Part shown: positions 23,179 to 31,590 of the stretch, piece after piece | Layout: every line of letters starts with the position of its first letter | Numbering within the stretch: the stretch's first letter is position 1 | Assembly (NCBI GenBank): GCA_028872645.1 | Contig: JAPKDK010000003.1 | Location: forward strand, 1 to 37,209 | Origin: Verrucomicrobiota bacterium | Lineage (GTDB): Bacteria > Verrucomicrobiota > Verrucomicrobiia > Limisphaerales > UBA1100 | Direction of reading: 5' to 3' | Length of the DNA stretch: 37,209 nt | Notes under the pieces: generated by a model | The model's database searches: none | What the model saw: the letters and a program-made list of their open reading frames with translations, nothing else | What the model was told of the DNA's origin: nothing | Translations under genes and position numbers: made by a program

Positions 23179-26139
23179 TTAGTCGAGATAGACAAATTCG
23201 TTTAAATTCAGCACCAACAAACAGAAGCGCTGCAGGGCTTTATTTTTATCGATGCCATTTTTAGTAAAATGTTCGATGAGCTTCAGCCCATCAGCCACGT
23301 CTTCTTTTGTGGCAGGACGGCTGGTGGCGAGAGTGATGGCGCGAGTGACTTGGGCTGAGGTATCGTTGGGTTGTTCTTCCTGCAAGCGCGCGGCCAACAC
23401 CTCAGCAGAGTCGTTGAGAAATTTGCTATTCATCATCGTGAGCGTCTGCGTAGGGACGGTGGTGACGAAACGAACGTCACAGGTGTTGTCGGTGTCCGCC
23501 CAGTCGAACGCGGCGAGAAAGGGCTCTTGCAGGGAGCGTTTGACGAATATGTAAACGCTGCGGCGAACTGCGTCTTCCTTGGAGCTGCGGCCCCATGCGG
23601 CGCCGGGACGCGAGGCGGTATTAGCTACCTCGGCGGGAATCTCAGTGTAAATACTGGGACCCGCCATTTTTAAATTCAACTGGCCGGTAAGGGTGAGAAT
23701 AGAGTCACGGATTTCCTCGGCGGTGAGGCGGCGCATATCAAACCGCCAAAAGAAATCGTTGTTCGGGTCAGCAGCGAGCGCGGCTTGATTCCCGCTTGAA
23801 GCCATTTGATATGTACGGCTCATCATGATGAGCTTGTGCATACGCTTGAGTTTCCAGCCGCCGTCGACTAACTCGGCGGCGAGCCAGTTAAGTAACTCCG
23901 GATGCGTAGGTTGGTCACCAATGTGGCCAAAATTATTCGAGCTGCGCACAATGCCACGGCCAAAATGATGTTGCCAGAGACGATTGGCCATCACCTTGGC
24001 GGTCATTGGGTTGTTCTTGCTTGCGATCCACTCGGCCAAGACACGACGTTTACCGGAAGTCTTTCCAGTATTATAACCCTCAGGAATCTTTACTTCAGAG
24101 GCACTGAGAATCTGCGGGAATGCAGGAACAACTTCCTCACCCTGAAGCTGTGGGTTTCCCCGCCTGAGTACCCAGGTCTTTTGTCGACCTCGTTCGCCAA
24201 CAGCCATGGCAAACTCTTCTTTCACCGCAAACTTCTGTTGCTCCAGAGTGGTGAGTTGCTGATGTAAATGATTATACTCAGCCAACTTAGCATCACCCAA
24301 AATAGCCTTACCATGTAATCGAGCCAGAATTGGAATCGGGGTAATATTGTAGTCAACCAACAACCCTGCATCTATGTACTGGCCTCCAGCGGTTTGACGA
24401 CAGTGAATGGCGATTGTGTTGCGGCCGGTTTGCAAAACATCAAGCGAGGCTTCGGTGATATCCACGTCAACATAACGACCAATATGACCAGTGAAGGTTT
24501 TTATCTGTTTTCCATTCAGGTAGACTTCAGCATCCTCATCATGGTGAATGCGTAGGACAAGCTTGCCAGGAATTTCCACAAGACGGAAATCCTTCCGCAA
24601 CCAGATATCACTTGTCTTCCACTCGGTACGAACGTGACCACCCGGCGTGCCCTTGCTGCCGAATCCAGACCAATCCTTTTTCCATTCTCGGTCGTTGTAG
24701 GCAATTTCAAACCAATTGTCGCCAGGCTTGGTGGTTGTGTATTCCCAAATCTGGCCCTTACCACGGGCCGCATCAGGGAGTGCATAAGGATTCTTCAGCT
24801 TATTCCTCTCCTTTCCATCCGCCTTATCCCGAATAGTAGGATTTTTCACCGCATAACCATCAATCAAAGCTTCCTCTATTGGCTCAAGCTTGGATTGAAT
24901 CGCGGTAATCACCTTCTGCTGTTCCGCCCGTTTCTTTTCCATCTGCGCCTTGGTATTGGCATCGGTGATCGGAACGTGATTCGTTTTCCCTTTTCCATGT
25001 GGAGAGATATCGTTGAAGAACGACAGAAGTGAGTAATAGTCTTTTTGTGGGATGGGATCGATCTTGTGATCATGGCAGCGCGCACAACCCACAGTCATGC
25101 CAAGGAATGTCTCACTGGTGGTACGCAAAATGTCATCGAGATAGTCATAGCGCGCCAGAGGACGATCTGCTGGCTCATCATCCCATATGCCGAGACGATA
25201 AAAACCGGTGGCAGTTATAGAGTCGCCCGTCTTGTCCGGCATTTCATCGCCAGCGATTTGTTCCATGACGAACCGGTCATACGGCTTGTCCTCATTAAAA
25301 GCGCGGATCACGTAATCACGGTACTTCCAAATGAGGTCTTTTTTGCTGTCGCGCTCGTAGCCGTTCGTCTCGGCGAAGCGGACGAGATCTAACCAGTGGC
25401 GGCCCCACTTCTCGCCGTACTGCGGCATGGCGAGCAGTCGGTCGATGACTTTTCCAAATGCATTGGGCGAGCTATCTTTTATAAAGGCCGCCACCTCTTC
25501 GGGTGAAGGTGGCAGGCCAATAAGATCATAATACGCACGGCGGATGAGTTGGCGTCTGTCGGCAGGGCCGTTGGGCGTAAGTTTATTGCGCGCCAACCGA
25601 TCGAACACAAACGCATCGATGGCACTGCGGCCCCAATCGTCATTGGCCACCTTGGGCGTTGGTGGGTGTTGGATTTTCTGGTAGGCCCAGTACGCTTTGG
25701 TGCGGTCGTTAATCTGTGTGTTGGGCAGCTTGTGCGGTACATCGTTGCCAGCGATTTCCAGCTTAGGATTAAACGGCGCACCCAGCTTGACCCATTGCGT
25801 GAGGATGTCGATCTGCGCCTGCGGCAGCTTGGCTTTGGGCGGCATTTCGTGATCGCCATCGCGATAGGAAAGCATATCAAGCAGCAAGCTCTTCTGAGGC
25901 TCCTTGAGATTGATGGCCGGTCCAATTTCGCCACCCGCAAGCAATCCCTCTCGGCTGGTGAGGCGAAATTGCCCCTTAAGCTTCTTCTCCTCGCCGTGGC
26001 ACTTAAAGCAATTATCCTTGAGTATCGCGTAAACCTTCTGGTCAAAAAACTCAACCTTTGCCGCGTCGGACAACTCTTGTGCCGACAACACCATGGGCAT
26101 CGCCAACACGCTCATTAACAATCGTGACCAGTATTTCAT
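23179..26139 (-). CDS. PSD1 / planctomycete cytochrome C domain protein (DUF1549-DUF1553)
   Basis: A 986-residue secreted protein. I start at ATG 26139 (MKYWSRLLMSVLAMPMVLSA signal peptide); the track's longer start runs into the divergent promoter region. Domains in order: a planctomycete-type cytochrome C module with the heme site CFKCH and MPPKAKLP; the PSCyt2/DUF1549 domain (AIDAFVFDRLARNKL, RHWLDLVRFAETNGYERD, GCARCHDHKIDPIPQKDYY, holding a second CxxCH); a jelly-roll insertion (DIWLRKDFRLVEIPGKLVLR, DAEVYLNGKQIKTFTGH); and PSD1/DUF1553 (VMANRLWQHHFGRGIVRSSN, MRRLTAEEIRDSILTLTGQL, FNLNEFVYLD-like end). The role is unknown; polysaccharide oxidation in the periplasm has been proposed for such pairs. 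It is divergent from an AraC-type regulator. Confidence 0.93.
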   Translation of the reverse strand: MKYWSRLLMSVLAMPMVLSAQELSDAAKVEFFDQKVYAILKDNCFKCHGEEKKLKGQFRLTSREGLLAGGEIGPAINLKEPQKSLLLDMLSYRDGDHEMPPKAKLPQAQIDILTQWVKLGAPFNPKLEIAGNDVPHKLPNTQINDRTKAYWAYQKIQHPPTPKVANDDWGRSAIDAFVFDRLARNKLTPNGPADRRQLIRRAYYDLIGLPPSPEEVAAFIKDSSPNAFGKVIDRLLAMPQYGEKWGRHWLDLVRFAETNGYERDSKKDLIWKYRDYVIRAFNEDKPYDRFVMEQIAGDEMPDKTGDSITATGFYRLGIWDDEPADRPLARYDYLDDILRTTSETFLGMTVGCARCHDHKIDPIPQKDYYSLLSFFNDISPHGKGKTNHVPITDANTKAQMEKKRAEQQKVITAIQSKLEPIEEALIDGYAVKNPTIRDKADGKERNKLKNPYALPDAARGKGQIWEYTTTKPGDNWFEIAYNDREWKKDWSGFGSKGTPGGHVRTEWKTSDIWLRKDFRLVEIPGKLVLRIHHDEDAEVYLNGKQIKTFTGHIGRYVDVDITEASLDVLQTGRNTIAIHCRQTAGGQYIDAGLLVDYNITPIPILARLHGKAILGDAKLAEYNHLHQQLTTLEQQKFAVKEEFAMAVGERGRQKTWVLRRGNPQLQGEEVVPAFPQILSASEVKIPEGYNTGKTSGKRRVLAEWIASKNNPMTAKVMANRLWQHHFGRGIVRSSNNFGHIGDQPTHPELLNWLAAELVDGGWKLKRMHKLIMMSRTYQMASSGNQAALAADPNNDFFWRFDMRRLTAEEIRDSILTLTGQLNLKMAGPSIYTEIPAEVANTASRPGAAWGRSSKEDAVRRSVYIFVKRSLQEPFLAAFDWADTDNTCDVRFVTTVPTQTLTMMNSKFLNDSAEVLAARLQEEQPNDTSAQVTRAITLATSRPATKEDVADGLKLIEHFTKNGIDKNKALQRFCLLVLNLNEFVYLD

Positions 26140-26264
26140 TGGATTGGTTATTCTCTGAACGCCACGAGCATACCTTGTTCGGGAAGACCTGTCTTGCATT
26201 ATTTCGGCATTTTTTATTATTAATACGACATGCAAGGGCAATCGTCTCCATCTCAATTTTAAAC
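26140..26264. promoter_or_regulatory. Divergent control region with inverted repeat CTTGCAT...ATGCAAG
   Basis: The 125 bases between the PSD1 gene and the AraC-type gene hold both promoters. CTTGCAT (26193-26199) and ATGCAAG (26230-26236) form a seven-base inverted repeat with centres 37 bases apart, suited to a looping or dimeric regulator. An AT-rich run with TATTAA lies between them. The repeat is short enough to occur by chance, so binding by the adjacent regulator is a guess. Confidence 0.35.
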
Positions 26265-27017
26265 ATGAAAAGCACAAAAGAACTTCAAAAAAGGCGTCGC
26301 GCTTTGTTAAGCGCGCTCAGTTCAACCACCCCTATCTATCATCTTTTCGACTGCATTGAGCATGTCTCCTTTTTTGCCAAGGATCGCGAAGGGGTGCTCT
26401 TAGCGGCCAATCAGTATCTGGTTGAGTTGTATGAATTTAGAACCGAAACGGAGTTGATCGGCCATACGGACTTTGATTTGTTGCCACGCCGGTTGGCGGA
26501 AAAATTCCGTCGCGATGACCTGCAGATCATGGAACGTCGCAAGCCGGTCACCAAGATTGTGGAGATTTTTCTAAACCGCCAGGGCATCCCCTCATGGTTT
26601 ATCACGTCAAAATATCCCATCCTCTCCAAGGCCAATCAGGTTCTGGGCGTGATGGGCATCATTCAGGACTATCATCAAAGCCACGAATTATTCTCCGGCC
26701 AGCAAAGCATGGCCCGCGTGATGAACCATCTGCATGCTCAATTTCGCGAAAAGTTGTCCATCCCTCAATTAGCCGAAATGGGCGGGATCTCGTTGCGGCA
26801 ATTTGAGCGACGTTTTAAGAATCACTTTAACCTCACCCCGCAGCAGTACCTCATCAAGCTGCGCATACATGAATCGTGCGATTTGTTGATGCAACCCAAC
26901 CTGAAAATTGGCAGCATCGCGATCGACCTCGGCTTCTACGACCAAAGTTCCTTCACCGTGCAGTTCAAGAAAGCCATGGGCCTCACCCCGCTACAGTACC
27001 GCAAGCAGTTCCTCTAA
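26265..27017 (+). CDS. AraC-family transcriptional regulator with N-terminal PAS domain
   Basis: A 250-residue regulator starting at ATG 26265; the track start at 26058 lies inside the divergent gene. Residues about 20-140 form a PAS domain (CIEHVSFFAKDREGVLLAAN, ELIGHTDFDLLPRRLAEKFR, GIPSWFITSKYPILSK, VMGIIQDYHQ) that could sense a small molecule or redox cofactor. Residues about 150-250 are the AraC double helix-turn-helix (SIPQLAEMGGISLRQFERRF, KLRIHESCDLLM, SIAIDLGFYDQSSFTVQFKK, GLTPLQYRK). PAS-AraC proteins occur in PVC bacteria close to DUF1501/PSD1 genes. Its position divergent from that pair makes it their likely regulator. It ends three bases before the convergent lactonase gene. Confidence 0.93.
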   Translation: MKSTKELQKRRRALLSALSSTTPIYHLFDCIEHVSFFAKDREGVLLAANQYLVELYEFRTETELIGHTDFDLLPRRLAEKFRRDDLQIMERRKPVTKIVEIFLNRQGIPSWFITSKYPILSKANQVLGVMGIIQDYHQSHELFSGQQSMARVMNHLHAQFREKLSIPQLAEMGGISLRQFERRFKNHFNLTPQQYLIKLRIHESCDLLMQPNLKIGSIAIDLGFYDQSSFTVQFKKAMGLTPLQYRKQFL

Positions 27018-27020
27018 TCC

Positions 27021-28154
27021 TCATTCACTCAAATCCAAAAACTTAACACAAACCGGCATGGGCACTTTGACTGAATGGCTGGTGGGCTTCAGCTCGCCGG
27101 TATCTTGGTTAATATGAAAAGTGAAAACATCACCGCTGGATTGATTGGCAGCAATTAGAAATTTCCCAGTGGGATCGATGCCGAAATTACGGGGTGTTTT
27201 ACCCAGCGTGGACTGATGTTGAATCGCCTTTAGCTTGCCGGTCTTTCCATCGATGCTGAATACCGCAATCGTGTTATGCCCGCGGTTGGAGCCGTACAAA
27301 AACTTCCCGCTCGGGTGCACCTGCACTTCCGCCGTGCTCATCCCCTTCCCTCGTTCCACTGGTAACGTCGTAATGGTTTGCAACTCGCTTAGTTTACCCT
27401 TCGCTTCATCCCATCCAAAAGCAGTAACAGTAAGCGTGATCTCATTAATCACGTAAGCAAATTTGCCGTTTGGATGAAACGCAAAATGCCGGGGACCAGC
27501 ACCGGGAGCTACCTTGGTGAAACCTACTGGGGTCAACTTACCGCCTTTCGCGTTAAAACCGTAAACTAGAACCTTGTCTAGACCGAGATCAGCCGCCACG
27601 GCAAACTTGTTGCCCGGTGATACGTTAATGGAATGACCATGTGGAGCAGCTTGCCTGGGTTTCAATACACTCGAACCTTTATGTTGGATAAACGAGGAAG
27701 CTTTACGTAAACGCCCTTTTCGTGAGATCGGCAAACTTGCCACACTGCCGCCGGTATAGTTGGCCACGAGGACGTTTCGGCCGGTGGCATCCACCACCAG
27801 ATGACATGGTGCCCCACCCTTGGAGGATTGCTGGTTGAGGAACGTCAAGGCACCGGTCTTTGGGTCAATTGAATACGCACTCACTCCTCCGGCCTTCTCG
27901 CCCTTGTAATTGCTAATCTCATTGACCGCATAGAGAAATGTTTTATTGGGATGGATGGCGAGGAATGAAGGGTTCTTTTGCCCGGCCAATTTTCCCACCG
28001 CCGTAAGCTTGCCCGTTGCCATTTCCAATTTAAGCCAATGGATCCCTTGCTCCTCGGTTTTGGTGTAGGTGCCAATATAAACCAACAACTCCTTTGGAGC
28101 CGCCTGAAGGTTTAAAGTAACAACACAAACTAGAGTGATTAAAAACGTGCGCAT
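27021..28154 (-). CDS. Secreted lactonase-family seven-bladed beta-propeller (Pgl/YbhE-like)
   Basis: A 377-residue protein with a signal peptide (MRTFLITLVCVVTLNLQA). It follows the 6-phosphogluconolactonase YbhE pattern: LLVYIGTYTKTEEQGIHWLK, NPSFLAIHPNKTFLYAVNEI, GAPCHLVVDATGRNVLVANY, PHGHSINVSPGNKFAVAADL, GPRHFAFHPNGKFAYVINEI, STAEVQVHPSGKFLYGSNRG and TPRNFGIDPTGKFLIAANQS. These are the seven repeating blades. Cytoplasmic Pgl opens 6-phosphogluconolactone; this exported form more likely acts on a periplasmic sugar lactone, a product of sugar oxidation. The substrate is inferred. It converges with the AraC-type gene with a three-base gap, so no terminator fits between them. Confidence 0.92.
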   Translation of the reverse strand: MRTFLITLVCVVTLNLQAAPKELLVYIGTYTKTEEQGIHWLKLEMATGKLTAVGKLAGQKNPSFLAIHPNKTFLYAVNEISNYKGEKAGGVSAYSIDPKTGALTFLNQQSSKGGAPCHLVVDATGRNVLVANYTGGSVASLPISRKGRLRKASSFIQHKGSSVLKPRQAAPHGHSINVSPGNKFAVAADLGLDKVLVYGFNAKGGKLTPVGFTKVAPGAGPRHFAFHPNGKFAYVINEITLTVTAFGWDEAKGKLSELQTITTLPVERGKGMSTAEVQVHPSGKFLYGSNRGHNTIAVFSIDGKTGKLKAIQHQSTLGKTPRNFGIDPTGKFLIAANQSSGDVFTFHINQDTGELKPTSHSVKVPMPVCVKFLDLSE

Positions 28155-28264
28155 GAATGATTATGGGACGAGGCGCAAAGGTTCTGCAATTTTTAAAACA
28201 AAAACTTTACTCCCTATCGATTTCCTATTGCATTAAGCAACAAAACCCACATAAACTCGCCCCG

Positions 28265-29443
28265 ATGAAAATACACACAATGGGAGCCGTTACCGCAGTA
28301 TTGCTACTGATCGGCAGCATTTCTGTTGTGATGGCCGATGACAAAAAGGAAGTCAAAGATCCATTAACGGAGAAATATGCCACAAAGGAAAAGGAAATCG
28401 GGGTCGCCCTCAAGTCAGGATTAATCTCGAAAGATTTGGCTGAGAAGATACTTAATGAATACGAAAGACAATTAAAAGCTGACCAACGAAGAGGGCAATT
28501 TCGCAACCGACAAGCTGGCAGGGTATTTGGGGAAGCAAGGGACCGTGCCGATAAAGCGCGTGAGGATGCCAGGGCGCGTATGGAAGAAAAAAGAAAGAAC
28601 CGGGGTCCAGGCTGGGTATTTCGAAATGGCACTACGACCAGCTCCGATGGTAAAGGCGGCCGTTACACAATCACAGTTAGTAACGGTGAAAAACGATTCA
28701 AAGCCGAAGGTGGTGGAGCTTTGCTATTTGACGGGCCAGTGGATACCGAGAAGCAGCGTGAGACGTTGGACACCAAGAAGGTGTATGAAGGCCTCGTCAA
28801 CGCGAAACAAAAGCCCGCGCAAACAAAGGCCACCGCTGCTGCAACGGCACTGACCAAGGCGCTGGCCAACAAGACTTTTGCTGACAAGGCGCAGACCGAG
28901 GCAAATGCCGAGACAAAAGAACAAGCGCAAGCCAAGGCCGCCGAGGCTGCGAAGACACTGACCAAGGCGCTGACCGACAAGACTCTTGCTGACAAGGCGC
29001 TGACCGCAGCCAATGCCGAGGTTGCAAAAGCCAAAACCACTTTTGATTCGGCAAGTTTCTCGGCACCGGATGGCAATTTGCTCAAGAAACTTGAACAAAT
29101 GGAAGAGGGGCGTGTGGGTATTCGCGCGGCAGCCTTCCGCGGGCGCTGGGAAGAAATGCGAAAGAACCAGGGGCAAGCATTTGATCCATTCGCCCGCCAA
29201 CGACTCGGCGGTTTTAACGGGGATAACCCGTTCAAGGAACTCAACTTGACTGAAGAACAGCAAAAGAAAATTGCTGCTATTAGGCTAAAGCAAAGCGAGG
29301 AACAGCTTGAGTACTCCGAGATGATGAAAGAACTGGATGAAACGTATCAAAAGCGGATGGAAGGACTTCTGACTGACGAGCAGAGGGGGAAGTACAAGGA
29401 GATGCAATCTCAGCAAGGCCGCCGGCCTCCTAGAGGTCGGTGA
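28265..29443 (+). CDS. Secreted coiled-coil protein with Spy/CpxP-like LTxxQ C-terminus
   Basis: A protein of 392 residues beginning at ATG 28265 (MKIHTMGAVTAVLLLIGSIS leader); the track ORF's start lies upstream without a leader. Order: a charged helical region (LISKDLAEKILNEYERQLKA); a beta-like module at about 116-180 (GRYTITVSNGEKRFKA, FDGPVDTEKQRETLD) that is also found in the next gene; an Ala/Lys/Thr coiled coil made of a 36-residue tandem duplication; then LLKKLEQMEEGRVG and a helical end, NLTEEQQKKIAAIRLKQSEE and LLTDEQRGKY. The two LTxxQ motifs resemble Spy/CpxP periplasmic chaperone-like proteins. No full-length family is known to me. The PDZ gene follows 38 bases later, probably in one operon. 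Confidence 0.8.
   Translation: MKIHTMGAVTAVLLLIGSISVVMADDKKEVKDPLTEKYATKEKEIGVALKSGLISKDLAEKILNEYERQLKADQRRGQFRNRQAGRVFGEARDRADKAREDARARMEEKRKNRGPGWVFRNGTTTSSDGKGGRYTITVSNGEKRFKAEGGGALLFDGPVDTEKQRETLDTKKVYEGLVNAKQKPAQTKATAAATALTKALANKTFADKAQTEANAETKEQAQAKAAEAAKTLTKALTDKTLADKALTAANAEVAKAKTTFDSASFSAPDGNLLKKLEQMEEGRVGIRAAAFRGRWEEMRKNQGQAFDPFARQRLGGFNGDNPFKELNLTEEQQKKIAAIRLKQSEEQLEYSEMMKELDETYQKRMEGLLTDEQRGKYKEMQSQQGRRPPRGR
28849..29020 (+). repeat. Tandem in-frame duplication, 108-base period
   Basis: ACTGACCAAGGCGCTG begins at 28849 and again at 28957, and about 64 bases match closely in both (28849-28912 and 28957-29020). The period equals 36 codons, so the reading frame is kept and the coiled-coil segment TLTKALxxKTxADKA is doubled. 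The high base identity points to a recent event. Confidence 0.8.
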
Positions 29444-29481
29444 TTGACGTACACTGACTTTAACCTAAATTGAAAATCAAA

Positions 29482-30555
29482 ATGAAAAGACTACTTATCC
29501 CAATAATCGCTGCAGCCATCACGTTGCCCGCCTTGGCAGCTGACAAAGATAAGATTCCGGAGCCCTCCGCCAAAGAAGCCTCCGGCACCTACCTTGGAGT
29601 AGCAATGGGCGAAATTCCACCCCTCACCCGCGCGCAGCTCGGCCTGCCCGAAGGCATTGGCGTATCCGTGGAACACGTGACCAAAGGAAGCGCGGCGGAA
29701 AAGGCCGGACTCAAGGCAAATGACATCATCACCCAGCTCGATGAACAGCTCATTATCAATAGTCAGCAATTACAGACCCTCATCCGCACTAAGAAACCCG
29801 GCGACGAAGTAAAGCTAACTTATATTCGCAAAGGCAAAGAACACAAAGCTAAGGCCAAACTTACCAAAGGACCGATCGTGGCGCGCACGCCGCAGGCCTT
29901 GCGATTGCAAAATAGCAAGTTGTTGCCCTTCAACCTACCCAACGGGCCGGAAGGTCAATGGCAACAGTTTAACCTGCCCAATGGGCTCGGCCATGGGCAA
30001 ATGCAAATGTTCAAACTGAACCCGCAAAATCTTGATCAACTGAATGGGCAGTTAAAAAACATTCCAGGCATTAACCCTGAGGATTTGAAAAAACTGCTCG
30101 AAGGACAGGGGCTCAACTTTGGCCAAGGTGCCCCTAAAGGGAATGGCGGCAAAGAGTTCAAGTTTCACTTTAATCTACCGGGCGGAAATAACGAGAACCC
30201 GAACCTAAACATCCGTAGACAAGTGGTGACCAGCGTCTCGGTCAGTGACAACACCGGCTCATACACGCTCAATACGAAGAATGGAAAAAAGACATTTACC
30301 GCGAAGGATCCCGATGGTGCGGAATCATTTGCCGGACCGGTGAACACAGAGGAACAGCGCGACTCACTGGATCGTAATCTCATCAAGAAGCTCGAGCAGC
30401 TGGAAGGCATGGGTGCCGGCAAGGGAGGCATCCAGCTCAACGGGCTAAACTTGAAGGGCGGCAATTTCAAATTCGACCACAAGTTTGATTTCAACATCGA
30501 GCCCTTCAAGCGTCAGCCGAAGAAGGCGCCAAAGAAAGAGCGCTCGGACGCGTAA
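29482..30555 (+). CDS. Secreted PDZ-domain protein sharing a module with the preceding gene
   Basis: A protein of 357 residues. ATG 29482 gives a clean leader (MKRLLIPIIAAAITLPALAA); the track's TTG four codons earlier is less likely. Residues about 35-130 are a PDZ domain of the HtrA/DegS type (YLGVAMGEIPPLTRAQLGLP, VEHVTKGSAAEKAGLKANDI, LIRTKKPGDEVKLTYIRKGK), but no protease domain is present. A Gln/Asn/Pro-rich linker with repeated FNLPNG follows. A module then resembles the upstream protein: GSYTLNTKNGKKTFTAKDPD, FAGPVNTEEQRDSLD, LIKKLEQLEG. The end is basic (KRQPKKAPKKERSDA). It is probably a periplasmic adaptor working with the LTxxQ protein; no enzyme activity is visible. Confidence 0.85.
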   Translation: MKRLLIPIIAAAITLPALAADKDKIPEPSAKEASGTYLGVAMGEIPPLTRAQLGLPEGIGVSVEHVTKGSAAEKAGLKANDIITQLDEQLIINSQQLQTLIRTKKPGDEVKLTYIRKGKEHKAKAKLTKGPIVARTPQALRLQNSKLLPFNLPNGPEGQWQQFNLPNGLGHGQMQMFKLNPQNLDQLNGQLKNIPGINPEDLKKLLEGQGLNFGQGAPKGNGGKEFKFHFNLPGGNNENPNLNIRRQVVTSVSVSDNTGSYTLNTKNGKKTFTAKDPDGAESFAGPVNTEEQRDSLDRNLIKKLEQLEGMGAGKGGIQLNGLNLKGGNFKFDHKFDFNIEPFKRQPKKAPKKERSDA

Positions 30556-30575
30556 TCGAACCAATCCCGATCTAT

Positions 30576-31499
30576 CTAGCGGGAATCTTCCGCTGGACGA
30601 TCACATTGACCGGCGGGAGGCTCCGCTTCCACCGGCCTTTTTATTTCCACCGAACCACTGCGGATGTGTAGGTCCCTCTGCGGGAAAGGAATCTCGATAT
30701 TATTTTCGCGCAATTTTTTCTCGATTGCAAAATTGAGGGTACTAATAAACCGCCGCGGCCGCGTAGTCATCGAGGCGGTCCACAGCGCCAGCTCAAAGTT
30801 CAGCGAATTGTCGCCGAAACTATCAAAAAGCACCGAGGGCTTGGGGTCTTTCAGCGCCTTGGGACTTTCATCAGCAATCTCCAGCAGTACTTTTTCCAGC
30901 AACACAATGTCCGACCCGTACGCCACGCCAATGGGCACGCGAATGCGCACCTTCGGATCGCCGTGGCTCCAGTTGGTAACCGTCTGAGAAATGAAATCCG
31001 CATTAGGCACGATCATCGTGATGTTGTCATTGGTAATCACGGTGGTGCTGCGGAGGCTGATTTTCACCACGCGCCCGGCGATGCCACTCACCTCCACGCG
31101 ATCGCCAATGGCGATGGGCCGCTCGGCAAAAATGATGATGCCGCTCACAAAGTTATTGATGATATTTTGCAGGCCGAAACCGACACCCACACTGATGCCG
31201 CCGGCGATGAGCGCCAGCGAGCTGAGATCGATTCCCACAAACTGCATCGCCATATACCAGCCAATGACGATGAACACATACCCCATGATTCGGGCGAGGC
31301 CGTACTCCAACGATTCGGGGAAATCCGTCTTCTCGAAAATGCGCATAATCACGCGCTCGCGCAGGATTTTTTCCAGCAACAAAACCACCGCAAACAACAC
31401 GCAAAGAATCACCAAACTTTGCAGAGTGAGACTGCCCTCGCCCATTTTAATGAGCGGATAAGTCAGCACCTCTCTGATGATTTCCCAAGTTTTATCCAT
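30576..31499 (-). CDS. MscS-family mechanosensitive ion channel
   Basis: A 307-residue inner-membrane channel that opens under membrane tension to release solutes. Three hydrophobic segments are visible: LQSLVILCVLFAVVLLLEKI, IMGYVFIVIGWYMAMQFVGI, and the pore-lining SSLALIAGGISVGVGFGLQN followed by IINNFVSGIIIFAERPIAIG, the hallmark glycine-rich TM3 and start of the beta domain. GDRVEVSGIAGRVVKISLRS, IVPNADFISQTVTNWSHGDP and the late IEIPFPQRDLHI complete the family pattern. The short length is the simple MscS type. The C-terminal tail (PVEAEPPAGQCDRPAED) is unrelated filler. It converges with the PDZ gene and is divergent from the TPPII-like gene. Confidence 0.95.
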   Translation of the reverse strand: MDKTWEIIREVLTYPLIKMGEGSLTLQSLVILCVLFAVVLLLEKILRERVIMRIFEKTDFPESLEYGLARIMGYVFIVIGWYMAMQFVGIDLSSLALIAGGISVGVGFGLQNIINNFVSGIIIFAERPIAIGDRVEVSGIAGRVVKISLRSTTVITNDNITMIVPNADFISQTVTNWSHGDPKVRIRVPIGVAYGSDIVLLEKVLLEIADESPKALKDPKPSVLFDSFGDNSLNFELALWTASMTTRPRRFISTLNFAIEKKLRENNIEIPFPQRDLHIRSGSVEIKRPVEAEPPAGQCDRPAEDSR

Positions 31500-31590
31500 G
31501 CCAAAACTGACGGATGACTATAACAAATCTGCAATGATTTCAACGAACAAAGTTGGCAAGCCCAACGTCCATCATTATCCTATCGCGCAA

